From contig CM021318.1 in the NCBI GenBank assembly GCA_010645155.1, forward strand, positions 6,347,481 to 6,411,480: DNA of 64,000 nt, written 5' to 3'. A model generated the notes under the pieces. It made no database searches and was not told the DNA's origin. It was given only the letters and a program-made list of their open reading frames with translations. A program made the position numbers and the translations under genes. The stretch comes from Tigriopus japonicus. Its lineage: Eukaryota > Arthropoda > Copepoda > Harpacticoida > Harpacticidae. Positions 23,301-33,060 of the stretch are shown here, one piece after another; within the stretch, counting starts at the first letter, position 1, and the number at the start of each line of letters is the position of its first letter.

Positions 23301-26300
23301 ATGATTTCCGCATATCTTTTGAAATATTGGCAAACAATCTGACCTTCCCAAAACAATATTTTCAATATCTCCCTTTTTTAATTATATAGCCAATTTTTGA
23401 GGTGAATAGTCAACAACTAAATTGGGAAAGTATTCTGCGTGGGAAAGAAATTTTTGGTCGATTTGGCCTTGAAAATAACATTAACGGATTTGAATCTTCA
23501 AAGAATTTCCCCTGAATACCTACCAATTTAAATACTTTTTAAATATTTGGGGGCTTTTTAAATATTTTCTTAAATATTTTGATGTTTTTTCCTTAAATAT
23601 TATTTAAATATTTGGTCTTGAAAATTAAATATTTTCGGCCGCTCTATTCCTAAAACTCATTTGGAATTACCAAAAGGTAGAAAAAAGTAGGGTGCGTATG
23701 ATTTCCCATAAACTATGCTCAGATTTCTTTGGTGTCCCCTATTTTTTTTTGTTCTAAAACCCCATAAAAAGAACCTTTTTAGTTCAATCCCTGGAATACA
23801 CAAAAAGTGAAAGTAAAAAAATTTGAATCAAGATGTATTAGAACCGGCTAGATTTACGTAAATTTACGGAAATTGCGGAAATTTACGTACGAACATTCAT
23901 TTTTTGAACAGAGTTTTTTTAATAGAGGTTTTCCTTGTAGTTTGGATTGAGGAATGCCCCCGCCCATATGGTTTCTCGAGCAGCTTTGAGACAATTGGGG
24001 TCCGATCCAATGCACCAAATTTGTGGCCGACCTCCAGCCATTTTTCGAAGAGGACACATTTTGTCTCAGATATCAACTGAAAAACGATATCCTTGGCTCT
24101 TGTCCTTGTGGATCAAGCCTCGAGGTTCCAAAGATGATGATGGGGTACCCATTTGTGGTGCTGCACTCATCACCACTCTCCATGCGATTACTGCGGCTCA
24201 CTGTATTGTTGAAGACCATTTCGAATATTTTATTCAAGGTGGTACAAATTGGAATTGGATAGGATTTGGAACCAAGATTCAATTGGCTGCCATTAATATT
24301 CATCCAGGATTTGAACAAGTCACATTCGAACATGACATCGCTATTCTCAGGTTTAAAGAGGTAAGTATTTGGAAGATCATGATTCCTTTTTTAAACATGC
24401 AGTGTAGTTCTAGGCAGGGGATGGGGAGTTATTGTAATTACAATTACAATTCTGTAATTACAAGTACAATTCTGTAATTACAAGTACAATTCTGTAATTA
24501 CAATTACAATTCTGTAATCACAAGTACAATTCTGTAATTACAAGTACAATTCTGAAATTACAATTACAATTCTGTAATTACATTTGGTAATACTTTATTA
24601 TATAGCTTTGATATTTGATATAAAATATCAAAATGCACATTGATTGCATTTTTGGGCCAAGTTATTAAAATTGTAATTAATTACTTTTTTGGCCAAGTAA
24701 CTGACGAAGTTTTAATTACAAATTACCAATTATTGTAATTAATTACTTTTTTGGCCAAGTAACTGACGAAGTTTTAATTACAAATTACCAATTATTGTCA
24801 TCAATTACCAAGTATTGTCATCAATACGATGTCAATGTGATCCCACTAACAAATAGCTTATGTTAAAATATACACTCAAGCCATAATATTTTATTTCTTT
24901 CAAACCATAAGAGCTTTTGACCATGATTTTTGTATTAGGAGGTAAAGCCTTTCAGAACCAAGGGCGGACAAGTACTGAATAAAGTTTTGGAAATAGACAA
25001 CCATGTGAAGTTTGTGTTTTCTGAAAATGAAAAATGTACCTTGTGATTGATGGCATAATACTTTTAATATTTTAGCCCGTTCAAAAGCTTTTGCTTTTGG
25101 TAAATCACTCTTTCATATGGACCTTTCAGGCATGACAAGTTGCCACTTGTTGCATCATTAATTACATATAAATGGCAGATCTGTTTATCTTTCATCCTTT
25201 TGGAAAGGCAAAAGGGGTGAAAGAGACGGAAAAATTGTAATTGAGGTGTAATTGTAATTGAAGTCAATTACAATTTCAGACGATGTATTTGTGATTGATA
25301 ACTCGACAAAGTAATTGTAATTGCAGTTAATTACATTTCTCGACGAAATAATTGTATTTGTGATTAATTACATTTTTCAAGTGATTGACCCAGCCCTGGT
25401 TTTAGGTCTTGTCTTTTCCATTCAATTCAGAAGATACAAACATATTTATTTTTATGAAAGAAGACCGAGTTTTAGTTGCACAGAGTGAGAAATTATTTGT
25501 CACATATGTCCTGAACTTGTTCAGGTTTGAACTGCATTCATCCTTTATTAAAATCAGGTTTTTTTATTATCATCCCAGCGGCGATTTTCGTAGGTTGCGT
25601 GGTGAATGAGGGGATGAGTCTGGTACTTTTAATTATTTTAATTTTTTGAACTTTAGTTAGTGTTAGGTTAGGTTCTATTATATTAAAATTTTTCAGAAAA
25701 GGGTAGAAAAGTAATTATAAAATGAAACAACGCAACTTATGATTTTTTTCCGATGTGAGACAATAAGTATGGATACTGAACTTATCAACTTAAAAAAATT
25801 GACATGAAAACGGGTCTTAAACGAGAGTAGATTACATTTCAATCACTTATTAAAGACATTTTTGCATGAATTCGTCACACCTAAAATAACTTCCTTAACA
25901 CTCTTAGTTATTATCTCAACTAGAGCGCTATTTCATTATAGCGCTCTAATCTCAACATCATATGTGGAATTGAAGAGTCCAGTATCGCAAGGGAAGTCTT
26001 ATTTTAACGGAAGATTTTGTTTCAGAACTCGCTGAACTTATTGATTATTTTTCACATAAAGTTGTCCATACCAAGGATGTGGAGCTCTGAACGAATATGA
26101 GATACACAACTAAAACCTTGTCATTTACATATTTGTTTCAGCCACTTCATAAAAACTCACAAAATGGTTTCAAATGGAAAAATACAATTATCTTATTTTT
26201 GTACCGTATGGCGTTTATTTCATAACATTAATTTATAACCTTAACAATTACCTTCAAATTTATATTGCTTACTGTCGAAGCCCAAAGTTGTTGTTTCGGT

Positions 26301-28999
26301 GAAAAGGAAATCTTACATTATGATTGAAAAATCTCAAATTCAATACCCACAACGTAATAAATTGCAATAACAATCATTTTTGAATGTAATTGCAATGAGA
26401 CAATTGTAGTGTCTTCATAAACATTTCAATATTTTTTTTCGAAAATTGAATTACTGTTTTGGTCATTGACCAAAGCTTTTTAGGGAAAAAACCATTTCAA
26501 TGACCATACACGGTGCGGAGGAGAAAACTGCGTGTTTAGATGAATAAAAAAATGAAACGGCTATAACTTTTTAAATTTTAATTTAATCTAATTTAAACTT
26601 TCAGGGAAATTTAATAACAATTTAACTTTAGCTAATCTTCAATATGGTCGACATCACCCGTAATTATGTCCTCCAAACGGGCGCGGAAAGATCGCAGGTC
26701 TTCATGATGGTCTCCATTGACATGGCGTTCCACTCGGCCTCAACGGCAGCCTTCAGGGCGTCGATGTTTCGGTGAGGCGTGGCGCAAGCTCTTTTCTCAA
26801 CAACACTTCAAAAAGAAAGTCCAGGGGATTGAGATCAGGCAAGGAGGGCTGCCAAAGGTCCTTAGGCCATAAGGAGGGCAAGTTCGAGTACAGTCACTCC
26901 TGCACAATCTTGGCCGTGTGACAAAGGGCGCCGTCCTGCTGCCACATGTAGTTGCTGTTGGGGTAGGTGGCGTCAAGCCAGGGCTTCACCTTGGTCTGGA
27001 GCACCTCCAAGTACTCCTTGGCGTCCATTCTCAGGCTTTTTGGGAACCAAATCGGTGCCATCTTCCTGCCGGCGTTGGTGGGGAACTTTGTCCGGTTTAT
27101 AGGAGACGGTGCTGACGGTCCACAAGCTGACGCCCACGATGGCTGCAATCACTTTTTGCGCCACTTGACATTAGACAAATCGAGTATCCTTTGGTTCGGG
27201 CCTCCATTTTAAGTTTGTTTTCATGGATTAACCAGTTTTTGATACCAATCGAAAGAGAAAGGTTTCGAAATTTTACTGTCAAAATTTCAGATTAAAAAAA
27301 ATCATCTATGACGGCTTTAGAGCAGTTTAAAGACCTATGTAGTTTTCTCTTCCGCACCCTGTATTTGTTCTATCACGTTGAACTCTTGAAATAACTACTT
27401 CATTCATTTTTGTATGATGTCATAAATTATTGGCCTTGTAAAGCAATTTGAAAGCCAATGTTGGTCTAGACGTGCCAATAATCTATTTTTACACCTTCTG
27501 GTGTCTCAGAGTGGTGTTAAACAATAAACAATAAACGACTAAAATGTAGCGGTTTTTGGTTATTTGATAGTCGTAGAAAAATATGTTTTTTGAATCAATT
27601 TACAAAGTGTTATTTTTCTTAACATGATATCAAAATATCAAAACGTGCTAAACCTTGCGTTTCAATCAAAAAAGTTTTCCGTTACTTTCAATTCCAAGTC
27701 AACGTTTAGTAAAAGGTGGTTTTTATTAGAGCGCTCTAGTCTATATAAGTAGGTAGCAAAGTTACACGTGAAGACTACTATTTGTCGGGAATATGTACGG
27801 TACAAGGGATCTTTTTGAATGGGATTTCGTTACTTGTATTTAGTCGTAGAAAATCCAACTTGAAAAACTGGTGTAATGGGAGAAGGAAGGAGGGAAAGAA
27901 GACTGCAAGAAATTGAAGCAATGTTGAAGATTTGAACACCAAAAACAAAATCGTTTTTCGAGCGAGCACCAAGAGCTTAGCCGACCCCTGGCAATTCTTT
28001 GTTGAAAGTGAAAATGGGGCATTGACCGAAAGTTTCGGACGTAACATGGTTTAACATGAGCCATTATCCTCTTGAGCAGAACTTTAAAGGTTTACAAAGT
28101 TGTATCATCAACACTCACGGTTTGTCTGAAATCAAGCAATCAGGCAATCACATCAATTTTATGAGAAAAGTATTGCCTTCAAATTAAACACAAAAAATAT
28201 TTCCCAACTCCCCAAGTTACTTTCTTTTCATCACAACTGGATACGGTCTACTTTGAGAAACCCCAATTTTGTCGTCAAATCCGTCAGTGGAAATGCTTTG
28301 GAATTTCATTTGCCATTCAAGCCACTTCGTCGTCGAGACCTGAACCGGATCCCTATTTTTGCCCTTAAAAGTCTACTTTGTCCAGAAAACAAATCTTCCG
28401 CAGTGTTCCTTTCTGTAAAATAATTCCGATAGTAAATGTTCGTTAATGAAGATGCTATAACTCTTTTCAGAGATTGATTCTTACCAGTAGCATCTTCCCA
28501 GTTTGCCTTCCTCCTCCCGTTTCGGTAATCACAGATTACTCGGGACAAAGTGTGGTGATCGCTGGATGGGGATGCATTGAAGAAGATTGTAAAGACGACG
28601 ATCGGCCCATTCTACTTCGAGACACCGTTTTACCTATAATTGACAACGATCTAGCCATGTGCCTGTAAGTCATTCTAGAAATTTCCTAATTCCCCATCAA
28701 ATAAAACGACCATCCAAAAATCTATGGCTCCCTCTAGGTTTATGAATGATTCCATCGAAACTGGTTCTCCAGAGTACATTCCAAAAGAAACCTTTATCGT
28801 CGTGGGCGACGATTCCGGGAGCAGTGCAACCTGTTCCGGCGACTCCGGATCTCCTGCAGTACGCGATCGAGGGGGACAAATGGAAGTTGTGGGTCTGGTC
28901 AGCTGGAGTCGAGGATGTGGTCGAAAGTTTCGACCCTCTGTTCTCACCCGAGTAGAGTCTTACAGTGCTTGGGTTCTGGACAATCTTGATCGATCTTAG
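20167..28999 (+). CDS. secreted CLIP-domain serine protease (five exons, 402 aa)
   Basis: Spliced from 20167-20301, 22572-22769, 23941-24360, 28471-28664 and 28738-28999. All junctions are GT..AG and the frame is continuous. Residues 1-22 form a signal peptide. Residues 50-95 form a CLIP-type module with CC pair. Cys139 in the linker can pair with Cys263 (PVCLP). The S1 (trypsin-fold) domain runs from about 150 to 402 with an intact triad: His198 (AAHC), Asp243 (HDIAIL), Ser352 (GDSGS). CLIP proteases act as zymogens in arthropod immune, melanisation and developmental cascades; that role is family knowledge. Oddities: the expected IVGG start is I-L-S-Q after FRRGH; the position equivalent to trypsin Asp189 is Ala346; and Cys pairs 136-201 and 168-182 are incomplete. 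An upstream in-frame ATG at 20128 is an alternative start; 20167 gives the better signal peptide. Confidence 0.88.
20918..21705. mobile_element. 788-bp TIR element in protease intron 1
   Basis: Flanked by perfect direct repeats ATTAAAACTA (20908-20917 and 21706-21715). The ends are inverted: GACAGGAAGTTAAGAC at the left and GTCTTAAGTTCCTGTC at the right. Inside are a 30-bp tandem array and an 80-codon plus-strand frame (21127-21369) with KMCGPIEGKQLHSC, possibly a captured or decayed coding piece. The superfamily is not clear; the duplication could be 8 to 10 bp depending on where the terminus is placed. Confidence 0.78.
20938..21112. repeat. 30-bp tandem repeat
   Basis: About five to six units of AAATACGACAAAAAAGACGA plus AAAACCTAAC (30 bp). 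The first four are nearly identical and later ones degenerate. The minus strand reads as a Phe/Val repeat open frame, which is an artefact of the array. Confidence 0.92.
22572..22769 (+). CDS. protease exon 2: CLIP-like domain
   Basis: Preceded by TTTTTCAG and followed by GTAAGT. It encodes 66 residues with cysteines spaced C-x9-C-x5-C-x10-C-x9-CC plus one extra Cys. The C-x5-C and CC spacing are characteristic of CLIP domains. Phase 0 at both ends, so it is a cassette-like exon. Confidence 0.85.
23123..23643. mobile_element. AT-rich MITE in protease intron 2
   Basis: Bounded by AGCGGCCGAAAATATTTAAT and its inverted counterpart ATTAAATATTTTCGGCCGCT. The interior is dominated by AAATATTT runs. 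TA or TAT flanks are possible but not diagnostic. Confidence 0.75.
23941..24360 (+). CDS. protease exon 3: linker and catalytic His/Asp
   Basis: Acceptor TTGTAG, donor GTAAGT, 140 codons, phase 0 at both ends. It carries the linker Cys (HQICGRP), the atypical activation segment FRRGHILSQ, YPWLLSL, CGAALI, AAHC and HDIAILRF. Confidence 0.92.
24415..25398. mobile_element. hAT-like element with GTAATTAC satellite, protease intron 3
   Basis: Starts CAGGGGATGGGG and ends CCCAGCCCTG. The flanks GTTCTAGG (24407-24414) and GTTTTAGG (25399-25406) match 7 of 8, the hAT-type duplication length. The left end holds about nine copies of a CTGTAATTACAAGTACAATT-type unit (24433-24580). A 64-bp block with GGCCAAGTAACTGACGAAG is duplicated at about 24690 and 24754. 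No transposase frame. Confidence 0.8.
25921..25948. mobile_element. 28-bp mini-element: two TIRs and 8-bp TSD
   Basis: The palindromic TAGAGCGCTAT..ATAGCGCTCTA (11-bp arms, 6-bp centre) is flanked by perfect direct repeats ATCTCAAC (25913-25920 and 25949-25956). The same TAGAGCGC terminus ends the 2.4-kb foldback element at 52574-54977, so this reads as a terminal-repeat-only relic of that hAT-like family. Confidence 0.75.
26509..27361 (-). mobile_element. internally deleted Tc1/mariner-type element
   Basis: Inverted termini (left CACGGTGCGGAGGAGAAAAC, right reads as CAGGGTGCGGAAGAGAAAAC on the minus strand) abut TA dinucleotides at 26507-26508 and 27362-27363. It is about 853 bp, shorter than a full mariner of about 1.3 kb. 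It lies in intron 3 of the protease, in antisense orientation. Confidence 0.88.
26632..27207 (-). pseudogene. decayed mariner/IS630-type transposase
   Basis: Starts MEARTKGYSI at 27207. A helix-turn-helix-like segment KVIAAIVGVSLWTVS appears in the next frame, and after a deletion the catalytic region continues with IWFPKSLRMDAKEYLEVL and NYMWQQDGALCHTAK, the second conserved Asp region of the family. The usual Trp after QE is replaced by a stop (QE*), and frameshifts interrupt the C-terminal third. Not functional. Confidence 0.88.
27727..27738. repeat. TAGAGCGCTCTA palindrome, possible element relic
   Basis: A 12-bp perfect palindrome made of two TAGAGC termini back to back. The flanks GTTTTTAT and GTCTATAT agree at 6 of 8 positions. 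It could be an even shorter relic of the TAGAGCGC family, or chance. Confidence 0.3.
28471..28664 (+). CDS. protease exon 4: central S1 domain
   Basis: Acceptor TTTTCAG, donor GTAAGT. It encodes 64 residues plus two bases of a split Leu codon, including IFPVCLP and the GWG motif followed by CIEEDC. Confidence 0.92.
28738..28999 (+). CDS. protease exon 5: catalytic Ser and C-terminus
   Basis: Acceptor CCCTCTAG completes the split Leu codon. It contains TCSGDSGSPAV with the nucleophile Ser, then VSWSRGCG and LTRVESYSAWV, the usual C-terminal helix. Stop TAG at 28997. Confidence 0.93.
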
Positions 29000-29068
29000 A
29001 GGCACGGATTTCTTTTTGCTGAATAGAGCATGCTTTGTACTCAACGGCCCTATGAAAAGTTGACGTAA

Positions 29069-29074
29069 AATAAA
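29069..29074 (+). terminator. polyadenylation signal of the protease gene
   Basis: AATAAA 69 bp after the protease stop codon, followed by a TTGTTTC stretch. Position and context fit 3'-end formation. Confidence 0.65.
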
Positions 29075-29468
29075 CTTGTTTCAGATAGATACCTCAGAAA
29101 ATCAAGTTAGAAAATTGTTATGGTGAAGAGCGATAGATCTCGTTTGGCAAGGTGTTCAAACTGGTTCTTATATGGTCCCTTTCTCTTTTCAAACGAACTA
29201 CATCCGAAAGAACTGGATTGCGCTTCTAAAACTTTCATTTCAACTTTCCCGAAGCTAAAATGAGCTGAAATTCTTTCCAACGAAGATTAATCTTAAATAG
29301 TGAGAAAAAATGAGCATTTTTGTAACCAACGATTTAATTATTAAGAATCCTGCAACTGATCTACCTCTTGTGCCAATCTCCTACTGTCTTTGATTTCTTC
29401 CACAATAAATGACTCTGAACCATGACCAGAATTTAGATATCTCTTGGATGACTATGCTTCAAAGGTGA

Positions 29469-29502
29469 CATAAAGAGAATGTAGAGGAATAAACTTGTCA
29501 GT
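29469..29502 (+). promoter_or_regulatory. core promoter of collagen gene 1 (TATA-like plus Inr)
   Basis: CATAAAGA at 29469-29476 lies about 30 bp upstream of TCAGT (29498-29502), the arthropod initiator core, giving a predicted start at A29500 and a 22-nt leader. The spacing is what a TATA/Inr promoter requires. Confidence 0.55.
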
Positions 29503-29505
29503 AGC

Positions 29506-29526
29506 ATGTCGTCGAGTCAAGCATGA
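29506..29526 (+). promoter_or_regulatory. six-codon uORF overlapping the collagen start
   Basis: An upstream ATG at 29506 opens six codons that end in TGA at 29524-29526, sharing the ATGA with the main ATG at 29523. With the predicted leader, this first ATG would be only 6 nt from the cap. Confidence 0.4.
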
Positions 29527-30886
29527 CAATCCGATGGAGCTTGGTTATTGTTGCTCTTTTCGTCCTCGGAACAGAAATCCGAGGACGAGGATTGGAAGAT
29601 CTCGCCGACGTATATGGAACTTTTAATCATGATCAGTTATTGGTACGAGTTGTGAGGCAATCGATTTTGGAAGGCCGGAATGACGAAAATACGATCAGTG
29701 TTTTTCAGGTAGGAAAACTCTACAATGAAAGAAAAAGTTCCCTGAAATCTGTTGTTAATTACAACTTTTTAACATCCTCTTCCAGTCTGAAATAAAACGG
29801 ATGATTGATTTTGTTTTGGAAGAAAAGGATCAAGGCCTAGAAAACACAACTTTGTCGCGAACAGGAAGACAATTTTGTGCTTGCCCAGTTGCGCCACAGG
29901 GCCCTCCAGGTCCTCCAGGTCAACCTGGTTTACCAGGCCCAGCTGGCACTCCTGGTCTACCAGGTCTTCCCGGGGGTGAAGGAGCAATTGGACCTGCAGG
30001 TACACCGGGAGCCCCAGGCACACCAGGAGCTGACGGAACACCTGGCTCACCAGGTCCCCCTGGCCCTCCTGGACTCCCCGGAGCCGATGGAACTCCTGGC
30101 ACACCCGGAACTGCGGGTGCACCAGGGCCTCCAGGACTGCCAGGACAATCTGGAAATCCTGGACCACCTGGACTTGCTGGTCAAGTGGGAGCAGATGGAA
30201 CACCCGGTCAGACAGGAGTTTATGGGTCAAATGGGGTTCCAGGAGCATCTGGCCCTGTTGGACCCGCTGGTGCTGCAGGAGGGGCTGGAACACCTGGAGG
30301 CCCAGGTAGCCCAGGTGGTAGTGGAGCCTCAGGGGCACCTGGTCCTGCTGGTCCCGCTGGAGCTAATGGAAACAATGGTGACACAGGTAATCCCGGTCCT
30401 GATGGCCCCCCTGGTCAAATTGGACCTCCTGGAGGAGATGGTCAAGACGGAAGGGATGGCACAGATGGAGTCCAAGGGTTACAGGGTGTACAGGGTCCTC
30501 AAGGAAATCCTGGACCTGCTGGTCAGACTGGGGCTCCTGGACAACCAGGCCAAAATGGAGTGGCTGGAGATCCTGGTGCCAATGGTACTCCTGGACTTAA
30601 TGGACCAGCAGGCCCCCCTGGCATTAATGGTGGCAATGGGCAAAATGGAGCCCCAGGAAGTGCAGGTAGAACTGGTGCTGATGGTAGTGCCGGTCTTAAT
30701 GGGTTGGATGGTTTCAATGGCCGAGACGGACCCACAGGAGTGGCAGGTCCTCAAGGTCCTCAAGGTCCATTTGGCACTGCTGGTCCTCAAGGCAATCCTG
30801 GGCCTGCTGGACCAATAGGACCTGCTGGGCCCCAAGGCACTCCTGGTGTTCCTGGCGTTCCAGGAGCACCTGCTTCAGGAAAGTGA
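29523..30886 (+). CDS. short-chain secreted collagen 1 (428 aa)
   Basis: Two exons, 29523-29708 and 29786-30886, separated by a 77-bp phase-0 intron (GTAGGA..CCAG). Residues 1-21 are a signal peptide ([16 protein letters not shown]). A charged non-collagenous region follows, with helix [14 protein letters not shown], then the basic site R-T-G-R, then QFCACP, and from about residue 101 to the end some 108 uninterrupted Gly-X-Y triplets rich in Pro, Asn and Ala. There is no fibrillar C-propeptide or C4/NC1 domain, so it is neither a fibrillar nor a type IV collagen. The single triple-helical block after R-x-x-R and CxC resembles nematode cuticle collagens in layout. An extracellular matrix or cuticle role is inferred. 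Paralogue at 39642-40993. Long overlapping frames on both strands here are shadows of the repeat. Confidence 0.93.
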
Positions 30887-32461
30887 AGGAATAAGGCACA
30901 AGCAAAGAAAAGCCAAACTTCAAAAATAGATACTTAACTAAAAGTCCAGACGTAACTTTTGAAAGGTTGTTTGTTTGATATTCAAAGACACTCAACGTTT
31001 ACTTCAATGTGATCGCGATGTTAATACTGAAATATATGAATAATTCAAGATATACGACTTTTTGCGCTGATCCTTATTGTCTGGTTAATCCCTTGTCCGG
31101 ACCAACTACAAACACCAGGGTTTTCCCAAACACGAATTTCAAATTCGATTCTAATGATTAGGACGCGGATTTCAACTTCATTTTTTTCGGCCAAAACATT
31201 GATTTAATAATTGAATTAAATCAAAAAATAAACGATCAAGACCACAAAATGATTAACTTTAATTTTAGAGATGGTAAAGAAGTTGAAATATTTTGACTTG
31301 AACTCTAACTCTTTAAAATGTGTTAAAATAAAGGTAAAACTTGTGCAATGCTGTTTTGAAAACATTCATGTGTGCAATTGTTTTAGCGTTTAGATTTGTT
31401 GAGGAAAAAATCATTATTCCTTGCTTATTAGAATGACCAGCTTTCTCAGGGGTGACAGAAATGCTTAGGTCAGTTTTATCAAGAGTTGCCAAAAAGGGTT
31501 GTTCGTCATTTTGAAAGTGGTGGATGCTATAAAAAGCTACTTTTGGAGAGAAATGTCCGCAAAATCAAAAGGCTCATATTTTTGTTCTTACAGTATGTTT
31601 AGTCAACATTACCTGAAAAAAGGAACAGCTTAAATCTGGGTCCAAACCACATACTTAGTTAATTTGAGACAAGAATGAAAGTACTGGTGCAAGTACTAAA
31701 CCATTTTTTGTAAAGAAAACAGCCGCAATATCCATGTCATGGCTTGTAAAAGATAATCAAGTCAAGAAATAAAAACAGGAAAAAAAGAATCTTAGAAATT
31801 GAAGATTTCTCCAAAAGGACCAAAAACTTGAATTTTGCCAAATTTTGCGTGAAGAATAAAAAAAATTGATCAATTTTGCAACTTGAAATCGGGGCACTAC
31901 TCATGATCTCTCCTTTTAAATCATTGGAAGAAGCATAATTTTCAACGTCACTTTAGAGAAGTTCACAGATGTTATTAGATGTGAGATATTCGGCATTTTG
32001 CTTGACGATTTTCACTGAGCGATGGTAAAAGTATTTGATCATGGCGTTTCGCCGTGGTCGTCTACCGTTATGCTCTTATCAATAGGTCATTGCTAATCGA
32101 GAGGGTCAACCCATTTGCTTATCTTGGTAAAACATTTTCTTTGCAACTGTTTTTTTTTTCAATTTTTCCATTTCACTTGTTTCAAACTCAAGGCTTGAGC
32201 CCGAATCGGATTTCTCTTCTCGTCTTCAAAAAACCTTTCTCGCCTCTCTTTCTCATCATGATAACAGTTTTTCAAACAAACACTCTCCCCATTTTCAATT
32301 TTGCCTTCGAGTGTGGATCAGAGGAGCTATTGTGAATGCAAAAACAAGTGGTAATTAACAAATGCTACACTCACGAAATTTCTAGAACGCTACTTAGAAA
32401 TCCCATACTCAATAGCCATAACTTGAAATTCGCCACAACCCTTGAAATCTGGGTTTAATAG
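30887..32461. other. 3' flank of collagen 1, no further gene
   Basis: An AATAAA at 31227-31232 is a candidate poly(A) signal, though 340 bp past the stop. The rest is AT-rich. The open frame 32054-32335 has no motif. Confidence 0.4.
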
Positions 32462-32884
32462 CTTCCCCTCAACAAATTAACGAATGATAAATTAGGCCCC
32501 GAATTCGTCAGGTTTCGTTTTGCATTATTTGGCAATGTCCCTGAACCTCCAAGTCTTTTCCCAAGAAATCCGACAACTGAAGAAATCTTCAAAGAAATAA
32601 ACAACACTGACCACTATTTGACCTGTTCAAAGAAAGACTTTCACTCCAGCCACACGGCTACTTGTATCTGTATTGTTTGTGGGGAGCACAAACTTTTCTG
32701 TTCCTCTGATATAATGGTAAAAACATTTGTCGCAATAAACTTGCATAAAAATGTGATGGTTACGACGTTCTATTTGAATTTGCAACCATGCCTGAGAAGG
32801 CAAAGGCAACTGGATGAGTTCACATTCTTATGCCTAATGGCATGCAAGACATTTATCTCTCAAGAATTGAAGGAAAATCCTTTG
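32462..32884 (+). CDS. candidate internal exon, Cys-rich, unknown
   Basis: 141 codons open without a stop between an acceptor (TTTAATAG) and a donor (GTAAGC at 32885), phase 0 at both ends. The translation has coding-like composition: FVRFRFALFGNVPEPPSL near the start, then several Cys-x-Cys-like groups (TCICIVCGEHKLFC) that could be metal-binding or disulfide-forming. No family recognised. A possible following exon starts at 33023 after TTTTCCAG, but that segment belongs to an inverted repeat shared with 35.8 kb. Upstream exons were not found. Confidence 0.3.
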
Positions 32885-32892
32885 GTAAGCTG

Positions 32893-33060
32893 CATCATAT
32901 CCATCCACGTATCCGCCACAATCATCTGAGGGTATTTGCAATTTTGGCTAAATTTTGACAAAAACTGCTAGTACTTCATGTGGTGAAGATTTCAAAAACA
33001 TTTGTCGCGCGTTATTTTCCAGATGAAAAATGTAACTAAATTTCAATTTAAATAATACTT
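32893..33060. repeat. dispersed repeat, inverted copy at 35780-35940
   Basis: CATCTGAGGGTATTTGCAAT, TTTTGACAAAAACTGCTAG and TTATTTTCCAGATGAAA blocks recur in inverse orientation at 35780-35940. Together they bracket about 2.7 kb of AT-rich DNA and may be the ends of one element. Confidence 0.7.

Noticed and set aside
24433..24580. Regularly spaced repeats considered as a CRISPR array
   Set aside because: Units are contiguous satellite repeats without unique spacers, in a eukaryotic intron.
29769..30995. Long open frames on both strands and in other frames over the collagen 1 repeat
   Set aside because: Gly-X-Y coding DNA is GC-rich and periodic, so alternative frames stay open; only the plus frame with signal peptide and splice sites makes sense. 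The same holds for collagen 2 at 39916-40718.
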